DNA of 64,000 nt from Poriferisocius sp965200775 (GCA_965200775.1 OZ241383.1:1550001-1614000); one strand, 5' to 3'. Shown: positions 17,567-26,420, numbered from the stretch's first letter. Notes: generated from the sequence alone by a model not told the origin. Made by a program: numbers and translations.

Positions 17567-19606
17567 GTGACAGACACATGGCTCATCGGCAGCGACACCG
17601 GCGGCACGTTTACCGACCTCATCGCCATGGATGAGGCCGGCCGGCTCCGGGTTGCGAAGGTCCCATCCACACCGCCCGGGTTCGAAAAGGGGGTGGTCGA
17701 CGCACTGGTTGAAGTGGACATCGACCTGTCCTCGGTGGCCGTCCTCCACCACGGGACGACGGTCACCACCAATGCGCTGCTTACTCGCAGTGGAGCCCGA
17801 ACGGCCCTTGTCGCCACCGATGGGTTCCGCGACGTGCTGGAGATTCGCGACGGTTCACGGGGCGAGTACTACGACATCAACTGGGATCCCCCTCCCCCCT
17901 TGGTGACCCGCCCGAACCGGCTCACCGTTCCGGAACGGATCAACTACATGGGCGAGGTGGTCGAGAAACTCGACGAGAACGGGGTCCGGAAGGTGGCGGC
18001 ACGACTCCTCCAAAGAGGTGTGGAAGCAGTAGCCGTCTGCCTCCTGCACTCGTATGCCAACCCTGCCCATGAGCACCGGGTTCTCGAGATCCTTCGAGAG
18101 GAACTGCCCGATGCTTACGTGTGCGCGTCGGCGGACATTCTTCCCGAGCCGCCCGAGTTTCCCCGTACCTCCACCACGGTGGCCAATGCATTCGTGGGCC
18201 CGATTCTCCAGCGCTACCTGGAAAGCCTGGAGAATGCGGTGCGGGCCCAGGGATGCAATGCCGAGATCCTCATCATGCATTCCGGCGGGGGGAACATGAC
18301 GCCGTCCAACGCGGTGCGAGTGCCGGTCAGGACCGCGATTTCAGGGCCTGCTGCTGGGGTGATGGCCACCGCGGCCATCGCTCGGGTTGCCGGAATCGAG
18401 CGTGCGGTGAGCCTCGACATGGGCGGGACAAGCGCGGACATCTCCACCATCGTGGACGGGCGGGCTCGCATAACCAACGAACAGATCGTCGAGTGGGGAC
18501 TCCCGGTTGGTTTCCCCAGCGTTGACTTGATCTCCATAGGGGCCGGAGGCGGGTCGATTGCCTGGATAGATGACGCCGGCGCTCCCCATGTCGGCCCGCA
18601 GTCTGCCGGTGCCTTCCCCGGTCCGGCGTGTTACGGGCGAGGTGGCGAGGAACCGACGAGTTGCGACGCCAACGTCGTTGTCGGTCGCCTACGGCCCGAA
18701 TCGTTGCTGGGCGGAACGATGACCCTTGATGTTGGCCGTGCTCGACAGGTGATTGCCGCCAAATTCTCCGGTCAGTTGGGCTTGAGCGTCGAGGACGCCG
18801 CCGACGGGATCATTCGGATCACCAACGAGAACATGGCGAACGGAATCCGAAGTCTGACCGTAAAACGTGGTCTCGACCCCCGAGAGTTCAGCCTCGTGGC
18901 TTTTGGAGGCGCCGGTCCACTGCACGCCGCCGAGATCGCCGGATTGCTCCAGATGGCCGAGGTGGTGGTGCCCTCATTACCCGGAGCCACATCGGCCCTT
19001 GGACTGCTCACGGTCGACTCCCAGCACGACCTGACTCAGTCCTACATTGTGGACACCGAAGAGCTGGACGTCGCGGCCACAGAGGAGCTGTTCCTTGAAC
19101 TTGAGGCCAAGGCGAACGCCTTGCTCGACGCCGAGGGCTTTGCCCCCGAGGATCGTGTCATCCGCCGGGAGGTGGACTTGCGCTACATCGGACAAGTCCG
19201 TGCTCTCACATTGCCCTTGAACGGTCGATTGGATGCCGTTTCGCTGGAGGCAGTCTCCCGGGCGTTCCACGAGGCCTACGAGGCCGAATTCAAGTATGCG
19301 GTTCCGGAGCTGCCCATCGAAACGCGGTCGGTCCGGGTGTCGGCCGTCGGACTGGCCAAGAAGCCAGACCTGCAATTCTCCGAAGACGATCTCGAAACGG
19401 GCGATCCCGTGGTTGCCACCGCACCGGTCCGCTGGAGCCGGCAGCTTATCGACACCCCGTTCTACCGCCGCAGCCGGTTGCCGGTGGGATTTCGGGCCGA
19501 CGGCCCCGCGGTCATCGAGCAGTACGACTCGACCACGGCCGTTCCCCCCGGTATGGCCTTTCATGTCGACGACATTGGGAATATCCGAATCCACATCAAC
19601 ACGTAG
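17567..19606 (+). CDS. HyuA-family ATP-dependent hydantoinase/ketone carboxylase subunit
   Basis: A 679-residue protein of the HyuA/OplA/AcxA family with ASKHA-type ATP-binding motifs DTGGTFTDL (residues 9-17) and SLDMGGTSADIS (about 283-294), plus GAGGGSIAW. These subunits use ATP to activate a carbonyl for ring opening (N-methylhydantoin, 5-oxoproline) or for carboxylation (acetone, acetophenone). The start is GTG at 17567 with GGGAGG 10 nt upstream. HyuB follows 11 nt later. Length is typical. Whether the pair hydrolyses an imide or lactam ring or carboxylates a ketone cannot be decided from sequence. Confidence 0.87.
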   Translation: MTDTWLIGSDTGGTFTDLIAMDEAGRLRVAKVPSTPPGFEKGVVDALVEVDIDLSSVAVLHHGTTVTTNALLTRSGARTALVATDGFRDVLEIRDGSRGEYYDINWDPPPPLVTRPNRLTVPERINYMGEVVEKLDENGVRKVAARLLQRGVEAVAVCLLHSYANPAHEHRVLEILREELPDAYVCASADILPEPPEFPRTSTTVANAFVGPILQRYLESLENAVRAQGCNAEILIMHSGGGNMTPSNAVRVPVRTAISGPAAGVMATAAIARVAGIERAVSLDMGGTSADISTIVDGRARITNEQIVEWGLPVGFPSVDLISIGAGGGSIAWIDDAGAPHVGPQSAGAFPGPACYGRGGEEPTSCDANVVVGRLRPESLLGGTMTLDVGRARQVIAAKFSGQLGLSVEDAADGIIRITNENMANGIRSLTVKRGLDPREFSLVAFGGAGPLHAAEIAGLLQMAEVVVPSLPGATSALGLLTVDSQHDLTQSYIVDTEELDVAATEELFLELEAKANALLDAEGFAPEDRVIRREVDLRYIGQVRALTLPLNGRLDAVSLEAVSRAFHEAYEAEFKYAVPELPIETRSVRVSAVGLAKKPDLQFSEDDLETGDPVVATAPVRWSRQLIDTPFYRRSRLPVGFRADGPAVIEQYDSTTAVPPGMAFHVDDIGNIRIHINT

Positions 19607-19617
19607 GAGCAAACACG

Positions 19618-21387
19618 ATGAACACCGATACCACCATGGGCACCCTTGATCCCATCACCTTCGAAGTCCTCTCCAACGCTTTTACATCGATTGTCGAGGA
19701 TATGGGGGTGATGCTGGAGAAGGTTTCGTTCTCGACGGTAACCACCATCGGCAAGGACTACGCGTGCGTTATCGCCGGCGCCAACGGCGACGTGTTCGCT
19801 CGCGGGCGAGGAGGCCTTCCCCTACTGACAGGTACGGTGCCCCACCGGGTGCGCGGAATAATCACGGAGATCGGCTACGGAGATCTGGCCGACGGCGATG
19901 TCATACTCCAGAACGACCCCTACCTCGGCGGCACCCACTGCCAGGACACGTCGGCGTCAATGCCTATTTTCATCGAGGGTGAGCTGGTTGCCTTTGCGGT
20001 TGCCTGCTCCCACTGGCCCGATGTGGGAGGTCCGGTGCCCGGGTCGTTCAACAGCGAAGCCACCGACTCGTACAACGAGGCCATCGTCATTCCTCCGATC
20101 CACATAATGCGTGAGGGGGAGTGGGTGCGTGACGCGGAGCGGTTCATCCTGAGAAACGTCCGGATCCCGGAGATCATCCAAGGCGACCTGCGCGGTCTCA
20201 TCGAGGCCTGCCGGATCGGTCGTGAGGAGTATCTCCGGCTGGTGGACCACTACGGGTACGACACCATCGCCCGGCAGGCCGTGGCGCAGATGGATCATGC
20301 CGAGCGACTGCTGCGCGACCAGGTTTCGAAGCTGCCGGATGGGACGTATTCCTTCACCGACTACATAGATCGTGATCCTGGAGCTGACACGGATGATCCC
20401 GTTCAGGTGAGCGTTGACCTGACCATCGACGGGGAGGAGCTGATAGTTGACCTATCGCGTTCCGCGGCCCAGGCGATCGGCCCGATAAACGCATGCCGGG
20501 CCGCGACAGAGGCGTCGGTGGCCACGGCCATCAAGGAGATCTTCTACGAGATTCCGTGGAACGAGGGGTTTCAACGGGTTATCGACGTGAGAGTTCCCGA
20601 CGGGACGGTACTCACCGCCCAGTACCCGGCACCGGTAAGTGGTGTTGCGGCCTCACCTGCGGAGAAGGTCATCTCGGTCATGCACGGCGCTTTCATTCAG
20701 GTGGCCCCGGAACGGTCCATGGCGTGTCCCACCAACCTCGTCAACGTGTCGGTGTTCGGTCAGGACACCCGGCAAGGGCGCAACGACGATTACGTGATGT
20801 ACGTATGGTTGGCCGGCGGTTGGGGTGGCAGGCCGGCGTCCCGGGATGCCTGGACGACGATGATGCCGCTCGGTCCGGCCACCAACCTGCAACCGGCCGA
20901 GTCGCTTGAGCGTGTCTATCCCATCATGTTCGATGGTTTCGAGTACCGGCCCAACTCCGAGGGTGCCGGTTTGCACCGGGGCGGGTTCGCGTTCTCCTGC
21001 CCGTTTCACCTTGTCGGGGCCGAGGCGTCCGTGAATGTCCAGGGTGATCGGCAGACAGTAGTCGGGTGGGGGTACGCGGGAGGTCTGCCCGCCCCTGGCA
21101 ATGGTCTCATCTACGCCCCCGGAACCGAAGACGAGCGGAGCTTCGACATCATGAGCGCAGGCAACCTGGTGCAGCCCGATGTGCAGATCGACTACTGGCA
21201 GGGTGGTGGCGGTGGATGGGGGGATCCCCAGCACCGTCCCCCAGAGTGGGTGCTGGAGGATGTTCAGGCCGAGTTGATCAGCACGCAAAGAGCTCAGTCG
21301 GTATATGCGGTGGTGATTGAAGAGGGTGACGATCCGCTCGATCACGCCATCAACCACGAGGCCACCGCCTCGCTCAGAGCCGGCTGA
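19618..21387 (+). CDS. HyuB-family hydantoinase/ketone carboxylase subunit
   Basis: A 589-residue HyuB/AcxB-type subunit, recognised by DPITFEVLSNAFTSIVEDMG at the start, NDPYLGGTHCQD (about 101-112), the family-typical PDVGGPVPGSF (here with PVPG where many have MSPG), and a C-terminal GGGGGWGDP. AGGAG precedes the ATG. It forms the second half of the ATP-dependent enzyme with HyuA. Its location within the importer unit strongly suggests that it acts on the imported compound or an early product. Confidence 0.87.
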   Translation: MNTDTTMGTLDPITFEVLSNAFTSIVEDMGVMLEKVSFSTVTTIGKDYACVIAGANGDVFARGRGGLPLLTGTVPHRVRGIITEIGYGDLADGDVILQNDPYLGGTHCQDTSASMPIFIEGELVAFAVACSHWPDVGGPVPGSFNSEATDSYNEAIVIPPIHIMREGEWVRDAERFILRNVRIPEIIQGDLRGLIEACRIGREEYLRLVDHYGYDTIARQAVAQMDHAERLLRDQVSKLPDGTYSFTDYIDRDPGADTDDPVQVSVDLTIDGEELIVDLSRSAAQAIGPINACRAATEASVATAIKEIFYEIPWNEGFQRVIDVRVPDGTVLTAQYPAPVSGVAASPAEKVISVMHGAFIQVAPERSMACPTNLVNVSVFGQDTRQGRNDDYVMYVWLAGGWGGRPASRDAWTTMMPLGPATNLQPAESLERVYPIMFDGFEYRPNSEGAGLHRGGFAFSCPFHLVGAEASVNVQGDRQTVVGWGYAGGLPAPGNGLIYAPGTEDERSFDIMSAGNLVQPDVQIDYWQGGGGGWGDPQHRPPEWVLEDVQAELISTQRAQSVYAVVIEEGDDPLDHAINHEATASLRAG

Positions 21388-21397
21388 CCCGCAAAGC

Positions 21398-22192
21398 ATG
21401 GCCGAAATACGCCGAGTCGGACTCGGTGCGCCGAACGAGGCGAAGTTCGGCTTCGTGCAGGCTTGTCGGTTTGAGGACGAAATCTACGTTGCCGGCCAGG
21501 TTGGGAAGGAGAATCGCACCGGCGAGATGCTGCCGGCCGCTTCTTTCGGTGGCCATGTGCGCAATGCGCTCCACAACGTTGACGAGTCGTGTCGCCTTGT
21601 ACTGAACACCGGCGAGACCGCTGCCGTGGTGGCCATGGCGGTGCATGTGCCCGCCCCGCTGTCTGGTGATGAGGTGGATGCTGTCCGCTTGGCTACTTCC
21701 AACCTCGGTCCGGCCGCGACCACGGTTGTTGCCATTCCGGCGCTCGCATCAGACGACTATCAAGTTGAGATCTCGGCAATTGCCTACGCAAACCGTGAGG
21801 AGGACCCTATGACCGTCGAAAGTGTGCCCTATCCGGAGTCGATCAGCCGAAGGTTTCCGGGCGCGGCCGCGGTGAGGGTCGGCGGACGGATCCAAGCTGC
21901 CGGCCACGTCGCCGTTGACCCAGAGGGCGGGCTTGTTGACGATGATGCGGTTGTTCAGCTGGGAGGTGCGCTCACGGCACTCGACCGGACGCTTCGGCTG
22001 CTGGGGTCTTCACTGGGGGCGATCACCTCTACACACGTCTATGTCGTGAGCGACCGGCAGCTTGATTTCGATGCCCTTTGTGAGGCTCATAGAACCGGGG
22101 TGGGCGAGCACCGCCCGGCGGCGACTCTCATTCTCGTGGATTCCCTCCCGGTTCCGGGAGCCTCGGTGATGGTCACTGCCACTGCGGTCTGA
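21398..22192 (+). CDS. Double RidA/YjgF-fold protein
   Basis: A 264-residue protein made of two YjgF/YER057c/UK114 domains, about residues 1-135 and 140-264. Each ends in the usual edge strands (YQVEISAIAYA; GASVMVTATAV). RidA enzymes hydrolyse reactive imines and depend on an Arg in a PAR motif. Here both domains read PAA (LGPAATTVVAI and RPAATLILV), so imine deaminase activity of the standard kind is unlikely. The start at 21398 follows HyuB by 10 nt; the longer frame from 21317 overlaps HyuB. Single RidA-like proteins often accompany amide or pyrimidine catabolism; a fused pair is less common. Confidence 0.78.
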   Translation: MAEIRRVGLGAPNEAKFGFVQACRFEDEIYVAGQVGKENRTGEMLPAASFGGHVRNALHNVDESCRLVLNTGETAAVVAMAVHVPAPLSGDEVDAVRLATSNLGPAATTVVAIPALASDDYQVEISAIAYANREEDPMTVESVPYPESISRRFPGAAAVRVGGRIQAAGHVAVDPEGGLVDDDAVVQLGGALTALDRTLRLLGSSLGAITSTHVYVVSDRQLDFDALCEAHRTGVGEHRPAATLILVDSLPVPGASVMVTATAV

Positions 22193-22231
22193 GCAGCGAA
22201 GGCCCAAGGGTTGCCCTGACCCGGTTGCCAC

Positions 22232-22237
22232 TACACT
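22232..22237 (+). promoter_or_regulatory. Leaderless-type -10 box of the GAF-LuxR gene
   Basis: TACACT is followed by 6 nt and then the ATG at 22244. The regulator can therefore be transcribed on its own although it follows the catabolic unit by only 51 nt. The short repeat AGGGTTGCCCT at 22207-22217 lies just upstream. Confidence 0.6.
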
Positions 22238-22243
22238 TGCCGG

Positions 22244-23473
22244 ATGGAGCAAGGGTCGAGTGTCGGCCTGCGTGAGCTTGTAGAAAAGCTCCGTGCAATC
22301 ACGCCGGATTCGGGCGTGGCCGCTGTCCTGCGTACGGTGGCCGAGTCGGCCAGAAGGGCGGCCTTTGCCCGGTTCGCGGCGATTGTTCCCTCCTCTGCCA
22401 ATTCCAACGTTCGGCTGATTACCGTCGCCATTGACGGCGGCCAAGATGATCTACCGTCGTTCGATGCCGCGGGATCGCTCAGCCTGGCGGGGTTTGACGA
22501 AGGACACGCCCACCGTCTGATGTTGAAAGGACGCAAGCTGATCCGGGTTCCCATCGAGGTCAGCGGCACCGAGTTCTGTGTCCTTTACCTGGCCGACCCG
22601 ATCGGCGGCAGCGGTTTCGAGACGGGTTCGATCGACTGGCTGGACGACATCGCTGCGTTGGCCGGCTTGGCGGTTGAGCACGCCATCTACAACGAGGAAC
22701 ACGCCAGCCGAGCCCAGTGGGCATCGGCTTTCGAGACCGTTCATCGAGACGGTCGCGGCCAGCAAATGACTGCTGCCCTGCAAGAGATCGCCCAAACGGC
22801 TATGCGCCTGTCTCAAACCCAGTGCGCTGCGGTGGCCACGCCGACGGGCGACTTTGTCGAGGTACGGGCCGCGGCAGGAGCTCATGCCGATCGTCTGAGG
22901 GGCAGTGTCGTCCCAGCCGGTTTGTCGCTGATGGGCCAAGTAATCGCCACCCTCGAGTACGACGTGGTGGATGATGCCTGCCGATCGGATCGCACCTACG
23001 TCCCACTGTCGGAGGCAGTGGACCTTGGGCCCGCATTAGTGATCCCCTTGCAGCATCAAGGGGTACCCATAGGGTCGCTGTTGCTCGGGAACCAACGAGG
23101 TGGGGCCCCGGTCGATGTGTCGAGAGTTGTCGAGCAGTTGTCCGTGGACGCGCGCCTGCGGCTGGTGCTCGGAATCGATGGAGACGAAGCGGCTGATGAC
23201 GCCGCGCCCTTGCTCGCCCTCCGAGAAACTCCGTTGTGGGACCCTAGGCTCAACTTCCTTACCAGAAGGGAGCTGATGGTTTTTGGCCTGCTCGGTGAGG
23301 GGCTTACCAACGCGGCAATCGCCGAGATGCTGTTCCTGTCGGAAAAGACCGTGCGCAACTACGTTTCGAACACGCTCACCAAGCTCGGAATGCGCAGGGT
23401 TGAGGCTGCCGTTCTCTCCGCTCGGATGCTCAGCGCGATCGAACCCAGAGCAGAAGCCAAATCGCCGCGGTAA
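22244..23473 (+). CDS. GAF-GAF-LuxR transcriptional regulator
   Basis: A 409-residue protein with two GAF-like sensor regions (about residues 20-155 and 175-315) and a C-terminal LuxR/NarL helix-turn-helix (about 335-395). The HTH shows LTRRELMVFGLLGEGLTNAA followed by IAEMLFLSEKTVRNYVSNTL. There is no receiver domain, so it probably senses a small ligand directly. It is the last gene on the rightward strand of the catabolic supercluster and the only regulator within it, making it the prime candidate to control both operons. The ligand is unknown. Confidence 0.85.
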   Translation: MEQGSSVGLRELVEKLRAITPDSGVAAVLRTVAESARRAAFARFAAIVPSSANSNVRLITVAIDGGQDDLPSFDAAGSLSLAGFDEGHAHRLMLKGRKLIRVPIEVSGTEFCVLYLADPIGGSGFETGSIDWLDDIAALAGLAVEHAIYNEEHASRAQWASAFETVHRDGRGQQMTAALQEIAQTAMRLSQTQCAAVATPTGDFVEVRAAAGAHADRLRGSVVPAGLSLMGQVIATLEYDVVDDACRSDRTYVPLSEAVDLGPALVIPLQHQGVPIGSLLLGNQRGGAPVDVSRVVEQLSVDARLRLVLGIDGDEAADDAAPLLALRETPLWDPRLNFLTRRELMVFGLLGEGLTNAAIAEMLFLSEKTVRNYVSNTLTKLGMRRVEAAVLSARMLSAIEPRAEAKSPR

Positions 23474-23510
23474 CCCACCCAGTTCACAAACACAGAGCCT
23501 GAGATTGCGG

Positions 23511-24200
23511 TCAGCTTGCCTCGGAGGGGGGCGGCTCTGCGGGCTGGACCCCCAGGCGGCGCTCCAGCAGGTTCATCAGGCCGGGAAAGCCGGGGATGCG
23601 GCGCAGGCGGCGGTTCAGGTACAGGCTGGAGATCACGATGACGATCAGCGACAGCCCCCAGTTCACCCCCAGGCGGATCAGGACGAACTTGTTGATGGAG
23701 GCATTCTGGAGCAGCCACGTGTCGAAGCCGACGCTCACGAACACGACCAGAGCGATACAGATGGTGGCTCGGCGGGTTGCAGCCCGGTATTCCGGGTGAG
23801 AACTAATGTCCTTGTCGATTGAGATGAGATACGGCAAGGCGTAGCCCACCGCATTGCGCCTCAAGGCCGCCGACACCGCCAGGGCGACCGCCGCCAGGGC
23901 CTTGGCCCCGATCCCGATGCCGAAGTACACCTCCTCGCTGTCGTAGATAATGCCGATGGTTCCCCGGATCAGCAGGTACAACACCACAATCGGCATCACC
24001 CGGCCCAGGGGCAGGCCCCGGCGGTAGCGGCTCACCTGGGCCTTGACGGCCCAAAGCGTCATCGCCCCAATGGCCCACGGCAGCCCGAACTGGCTGTTGA
24101 GCACCAGGAACAGCACGATGGGCATGTACTGGTCGAAGACATCGGCCCGGTTGACGGCCAAGGGTGCCGAAGGGCCGGAGGAAGGCCGGTCGGAACTCAT
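23511..24200 (-). CDS. Integral membrane protein, DUF3159/septation-protein-A-like
   Basis: A 229-residue protein with five to six hydrophobic segments after a short Ser/Pro-rich N-terminus. VLFLVLNSQFGLPWAIGAM followed by an Arg-rich loop and EVYFGIGIGAKA resembles actinobacterial DUF3159 and intracellular-septation-protein-A relatives; this is a loose match. I use the ATG at 24200. Two further in-frame ATGs upstream (24272, 24446) lie in a duplicated sequence and inside the next gene. The C-terminus is Pro/Glu-rich. Function is unknown; it converges on the LuxR gene with a 37-nt gap. Confidence 0.6.
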   Translation of the reverse strand: MSSDRPSSGPSAPLAVNRADVFDQYMPIVLFLVLNSQFGLPWAIGAMTLWAVKAQVSRYRRGLPLGRVMPIVVLYLLIRGTIGIIYDSEEVYFGIGIGAKALAAVALAVSAALRRNAVGYALPYLISIDKDISSHPEYRAATRRATICIALVVFVSVGFDTWLLQNASINKFVLIRLGVNWGLSLIVIVISSLYLNRRLRRIPGFPGLMNLLERRLGVQPAEPPPSEAS

Positions 24201-24295
24201 GGGGCAGGCGGGGCGGAGGGTGGCCGGTCGGAACTCATGGGGACGAAAGTCCGGAGGATGGCCGGAACTCATGGGGCAGGCGGGGCGGAGGGTGG
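24191..24295. repeat. 33-bp direct repeat, two copies plus a partial third
   Basis: The 33-nt sequence starting CGGAACTCATGGGGCAGG occurs at 24191-24223 and identically at 24263-24295; a partial copy (CCGGTCGGAACTCATGGGG) sits between them near 24224-24242. The offset of 72 nt is a multiple of three, and each copy carries the minus-strand ATG of the membrane protein, so the gene has two equivalent start contexts. It looks like a recent tandem duplication across the gene start. Confidence 0.85.
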
Positions 24296-24297
24296 GG

Positions 24298-25029
24298 CTA
24301 GCGGGAGAGGGCGAACCACGCTCGGGCGGCGTCGGCGTCGCCAAAGGTCTCGACGCCGGGGGTATCCAGGCCGATCCGCTCCCACGACAACAGCAGCAAC
24401 TCGGTGCCTCCGGCTCGCACGGCGGCGTCGCCCTTGGCATGTTCATGACTCATCTTGATGGTGCCGCCGTTGTTCACCAGCAGCCACTCGCCGTCACCGT
24501 CGGTGCGGTGCAGGTGGAGGCTGGCGTCGGGCAGGGTCATGTCCCAGTTGGCCACCGAAAACGGCAGCACCACCTCGAACAGCTCGCTCACCCCGTCGGA
24601 GGCCAGGTCGGAATCGATCGGTTCGGGTTGGCCGAAAGCGGCCTGCGCGTCCCAGCGATGCACGGCGGTCTCGTGGGCCATGCGGCGGAAGTAGAACGCC
24701 ATGTTGTTCTGGCCGGCCCAACTCCACACCGGTTCGCCGGGGTCGGCCCCGTCGAGGGCGTCCTGAACGAACTGGTGCCCCTCCTCGAACCACTCCACGA
24801 TGGCCGGGCCTTCGGGGGGACGGGGTATCTGGTCGGCGGGAATCATCTCGGTGGCCCGCTCGGCCACGTGCCGCCCCACCGACCGGTACACCCGACCGAC
24901 ATGGGACAAGAGCTTGTGAATGGTCCACCCCGGACACGAGGGAACTGCGGCATCGAGGTCTTGTCGCCCGGCAGCGGCAATGGCTTCGCCGTCGGCCCGC
25001 AGGGCTTGCTGGTAGATGGTCCGGTCCAT
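24298..25029 (-). CDS. Maleylpyruvate-isomerase/DinB-like (TIGR03083-type) protein
   Basis: A 243-residue actinobacterial protein of the mycothiol-dependent-isomerase/DinB four-helix-bundle class. It has an N-terminal bundle with VPSCPGWTIHKLLSHVGRVY, where the conserved W-T-x-x-x-L-x-x-H carries a predicted metal histidine, then FRRMAHETAVHRWDAQAA with the remaining metal-site histidines. A C-terminal SCP2-like sheet follows. The start at 25029 (MDRTIYQQAL) fits the family; the frame extends upstream to a TTG at 25086, but a -10 box (TACCGT, 25082-25077) would place the transcript start downstream of it. The substrate is unknown; such proteins are often thiol-dependent or regulatory. Confidence 0.72.
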   Translation of the reverse strand: MDRTIYQQALRADGEAIAAAGRQDLDAAVPSCPGWTIHKLLSHVGRVYRSVGRHVAERATEMIPADQIPRPPEGPAIVEWFEEGHQFVQDALDGADPGEPVWSWAGQNNMAFYFRRMAHETAVHRWDAQAAFGQPEPIDSDLASDGVSELFEVVLPFSVANWDMTLPDASLHLHRTDGDGEWLLVNNGGTIKMSHEHAKGDAAVRAGGTELLLLSWERIGLDTPGVETFGDADAARAWFALSR

Positions 25030-25076
25030 GCTCACTGCTGCTCGGACCGTCGTGATGGGTGGTTGTGCATGGCATG

Positions 25077-25111
25077 ACGGTACCAACCCCGGCGGGGCCG
25101 GTCGCTAGATT
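25077..25111. promoter_or_regulatory. Divergent -10 boxes between MDMPI-like and CopD-like genes
   Basis: On the minus strand TACCGT spans 25082-25077. On the plus strand TAGATT spans 25106-25111 and is followed by 6 nt and the ATG at 25118, a leaderless layout. The minus box supports a short leader to the ATG at 25029. Confidence 0.5.
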
Positions 25112-25117
25112 GGGAGC

Positions 25118-25522
25118 ATGGTTGAAGCCAATTGGGATCTCGACACCATCCGGGTCTTCCTTCACATCCTGGGGGCAGCGGTGTGGGTGGGTGGCCAGGT
25201 GGTGGTAGCCGCTCTGGTGCCGGCCCTGCGCCGGGTGAGCGCCGAGGCCACCCAGGCCGCTGCCCGGCAGTTCGCCCGGGTGTCGTGGCCGTTCTTCGCT
25301 CTGGCTGTGCTAACCGGGTTGTGGAACCTGCTGGATGTGGACTTCGAGGACGCCGCCACCAGCTATCACACCACGCTCACCGTGAAGTTCGTGCTGGTGG
25401 CAGCCACCGGGGTCGCCGCCTGGCTCCACACCAAGGCCACCGACCGCCGCCGCATCGCCATGATGGGCTCCGTGTCGGGAGTTACCTCCATCGCCGCCGT
25501 GCTGGTGGGCGTCGCTCTCTAA
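25118..25522 (+). CDS. Small CopD-like four-helix membrane protein
   Basis: A 134-residue protein with four predicted membrane helices. The first contains FLHILGAAVWVGGQVVVAAL, the H-x-x-G-x-x-x-W-x-G pattern of CopD/copper-resistance D and related DUF proteins; FPALAVLTGLWN-like and KFVLVAATGVAAWLH segments follow. Such proteins are linked to copper handling or are of unknown role. The start is fixed by a leaderless promoter 6 nt upstream. Its 3' end overlaps the convergent phosphatase gene by 4 nt. Confidence 0.7.
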   Translation: MVEANWDLDTIRVFLHILGAAVWVGGQVVVAALVPALRRVSAEATQAAARQFARVSWPFFALAVLTGLWNLLDVDFEDAATSYHTTLTVKFVLVAATGVAAWLHTKATDRRRIAMMGSVSGVTSIAAVLVGVAL

Positions 25523-26343
25523 CCACCAGCTCCCCGGCGAAGGTAGGCCGACCGGAGCGAGGCGATATCGCCTTCTGTCAGCTTGAGATGGGATCGGGCG
25601 AAGCCTGCCATGCCGCCGAATTCGGAGTCGATACAGCCCAGGAATGCCTGAAGCTGCTCTTCGTGAGCGCCGAATATCGGCCAGAGTGAACGAGGTGCAG
25701 CACGGCGCGTCTCCTCTAGCACCTCAGCGGTGGCGGTGTTCGTGGCGAGATAATCCTCCACCATCGACTCGCGGTCCACACCAAGGACGCTGAGCAGCAA
25801 GGCAGCCGCCGCTCCAGCTCTATCGGTCCCACCTTCGCAATGGAAGAGGACGGGACGGCCCGAGGCAGCCAGGAGTTCAGCGAAGAACGCTGCAAACACA
25901 GGGGCGAATTCGGTGGCAAAACTCACGTACCGCTCAATGCGTGATGCCGACATGTCCATTCCCAGGTCGGCCACCAGCTTGTCGATCCCGGCAAAGTCGC
26001 CGGCTAGCCACTGTTGGATTACCTGAGCCCTGAAATCTGACGGTGAGCCCTCCCCTTCCAGAAGCGACCCAGGGTCAGCCGGGTTGCCGATGGGCAGATT
26101 CACCCATCGAACCTCGAGCCCGTCGAGACGGTCGGGGCGGCGCTTGATCTCGGCGGGGTCGCGGAAGTCGATCACGCATGACAGCCCCAACTCGGCCAGG
26201 TCTTCGGTGGCCACCTCGGTAAGCGCGTCTGACCGGTAGAGAACACCGCTGCGCACGAACAGTCCGTCCGCGGTCTGGTAGCCACCCAGGTCGCGCAGGT
26301 TTCTGGTGCCCCGCACCGGCACGAGTTGGTCGAAGACATCCAT
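25519..26343 (-). CDS. Tyrosine-specific protein phosphatase, Y_phosphatase3 type (A)
   Basis: A 274-residue phosphatase with an N-terminal RGTRNLRDLGGYQTADG (about 11-27), typical of MptpB-like or IphP phosphatases, and the catalytic P-loop HCEGGTDRAG (about residues 168-177), which keeps Cys and Arg of HCx5R. Asp before the Arg (TDR) matches the HCxxGKDR class with Thr for Lys. These enzymes remove phosphate from Tyr, Ser/Thr or phosphoinositides. It follows the binding-protein gene by 77 nt on the same strand; GGAGG lies 10 nt before the ATG. A homologue ends the opposite arm of this transporter locus. Confidence 0.85.
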   Translation of the reverse strand: MDVFDQLVPVRGTRNLRDLGGYQTADGLFVRSGVLYRSDALTEVATEDLAELGLSCVIDFRDPAEIKRRPDRLDGLEVRWVNLPIGNPADPGSLLEGEGSPSDFRAQVIQQWLAGDFAGIDKLVADLGMDMSASRIERYVSFATEFAPVFAAFFAELLAASGRPVLFHCEGGTDRAGAAAALLLSVLGVDRESMVEDYLATNTATAEVLEETRRAAPRSLWPIFGAHEEQLQAFLGCIDSEFGGMAGFARSHLKLTEGDIASLRSAYLRRGAGG

Positions 26344-26420
26344 TCCGGCATCGCCTCCTGGGTTTCCCGGGAGAGATGCGCTTGGCCCCCCTCCCTGGGG
26401 CTACCCGGGTTGGTGACCGA

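Noticed and set aside
17567..21387. Confident assignment of HyuA/HyuB as a hydantoinase
   Set aside because: The family also includes 5-oxoprolinases and acetone or acetophenone carboxylases, and nothing in the sequence separates these.
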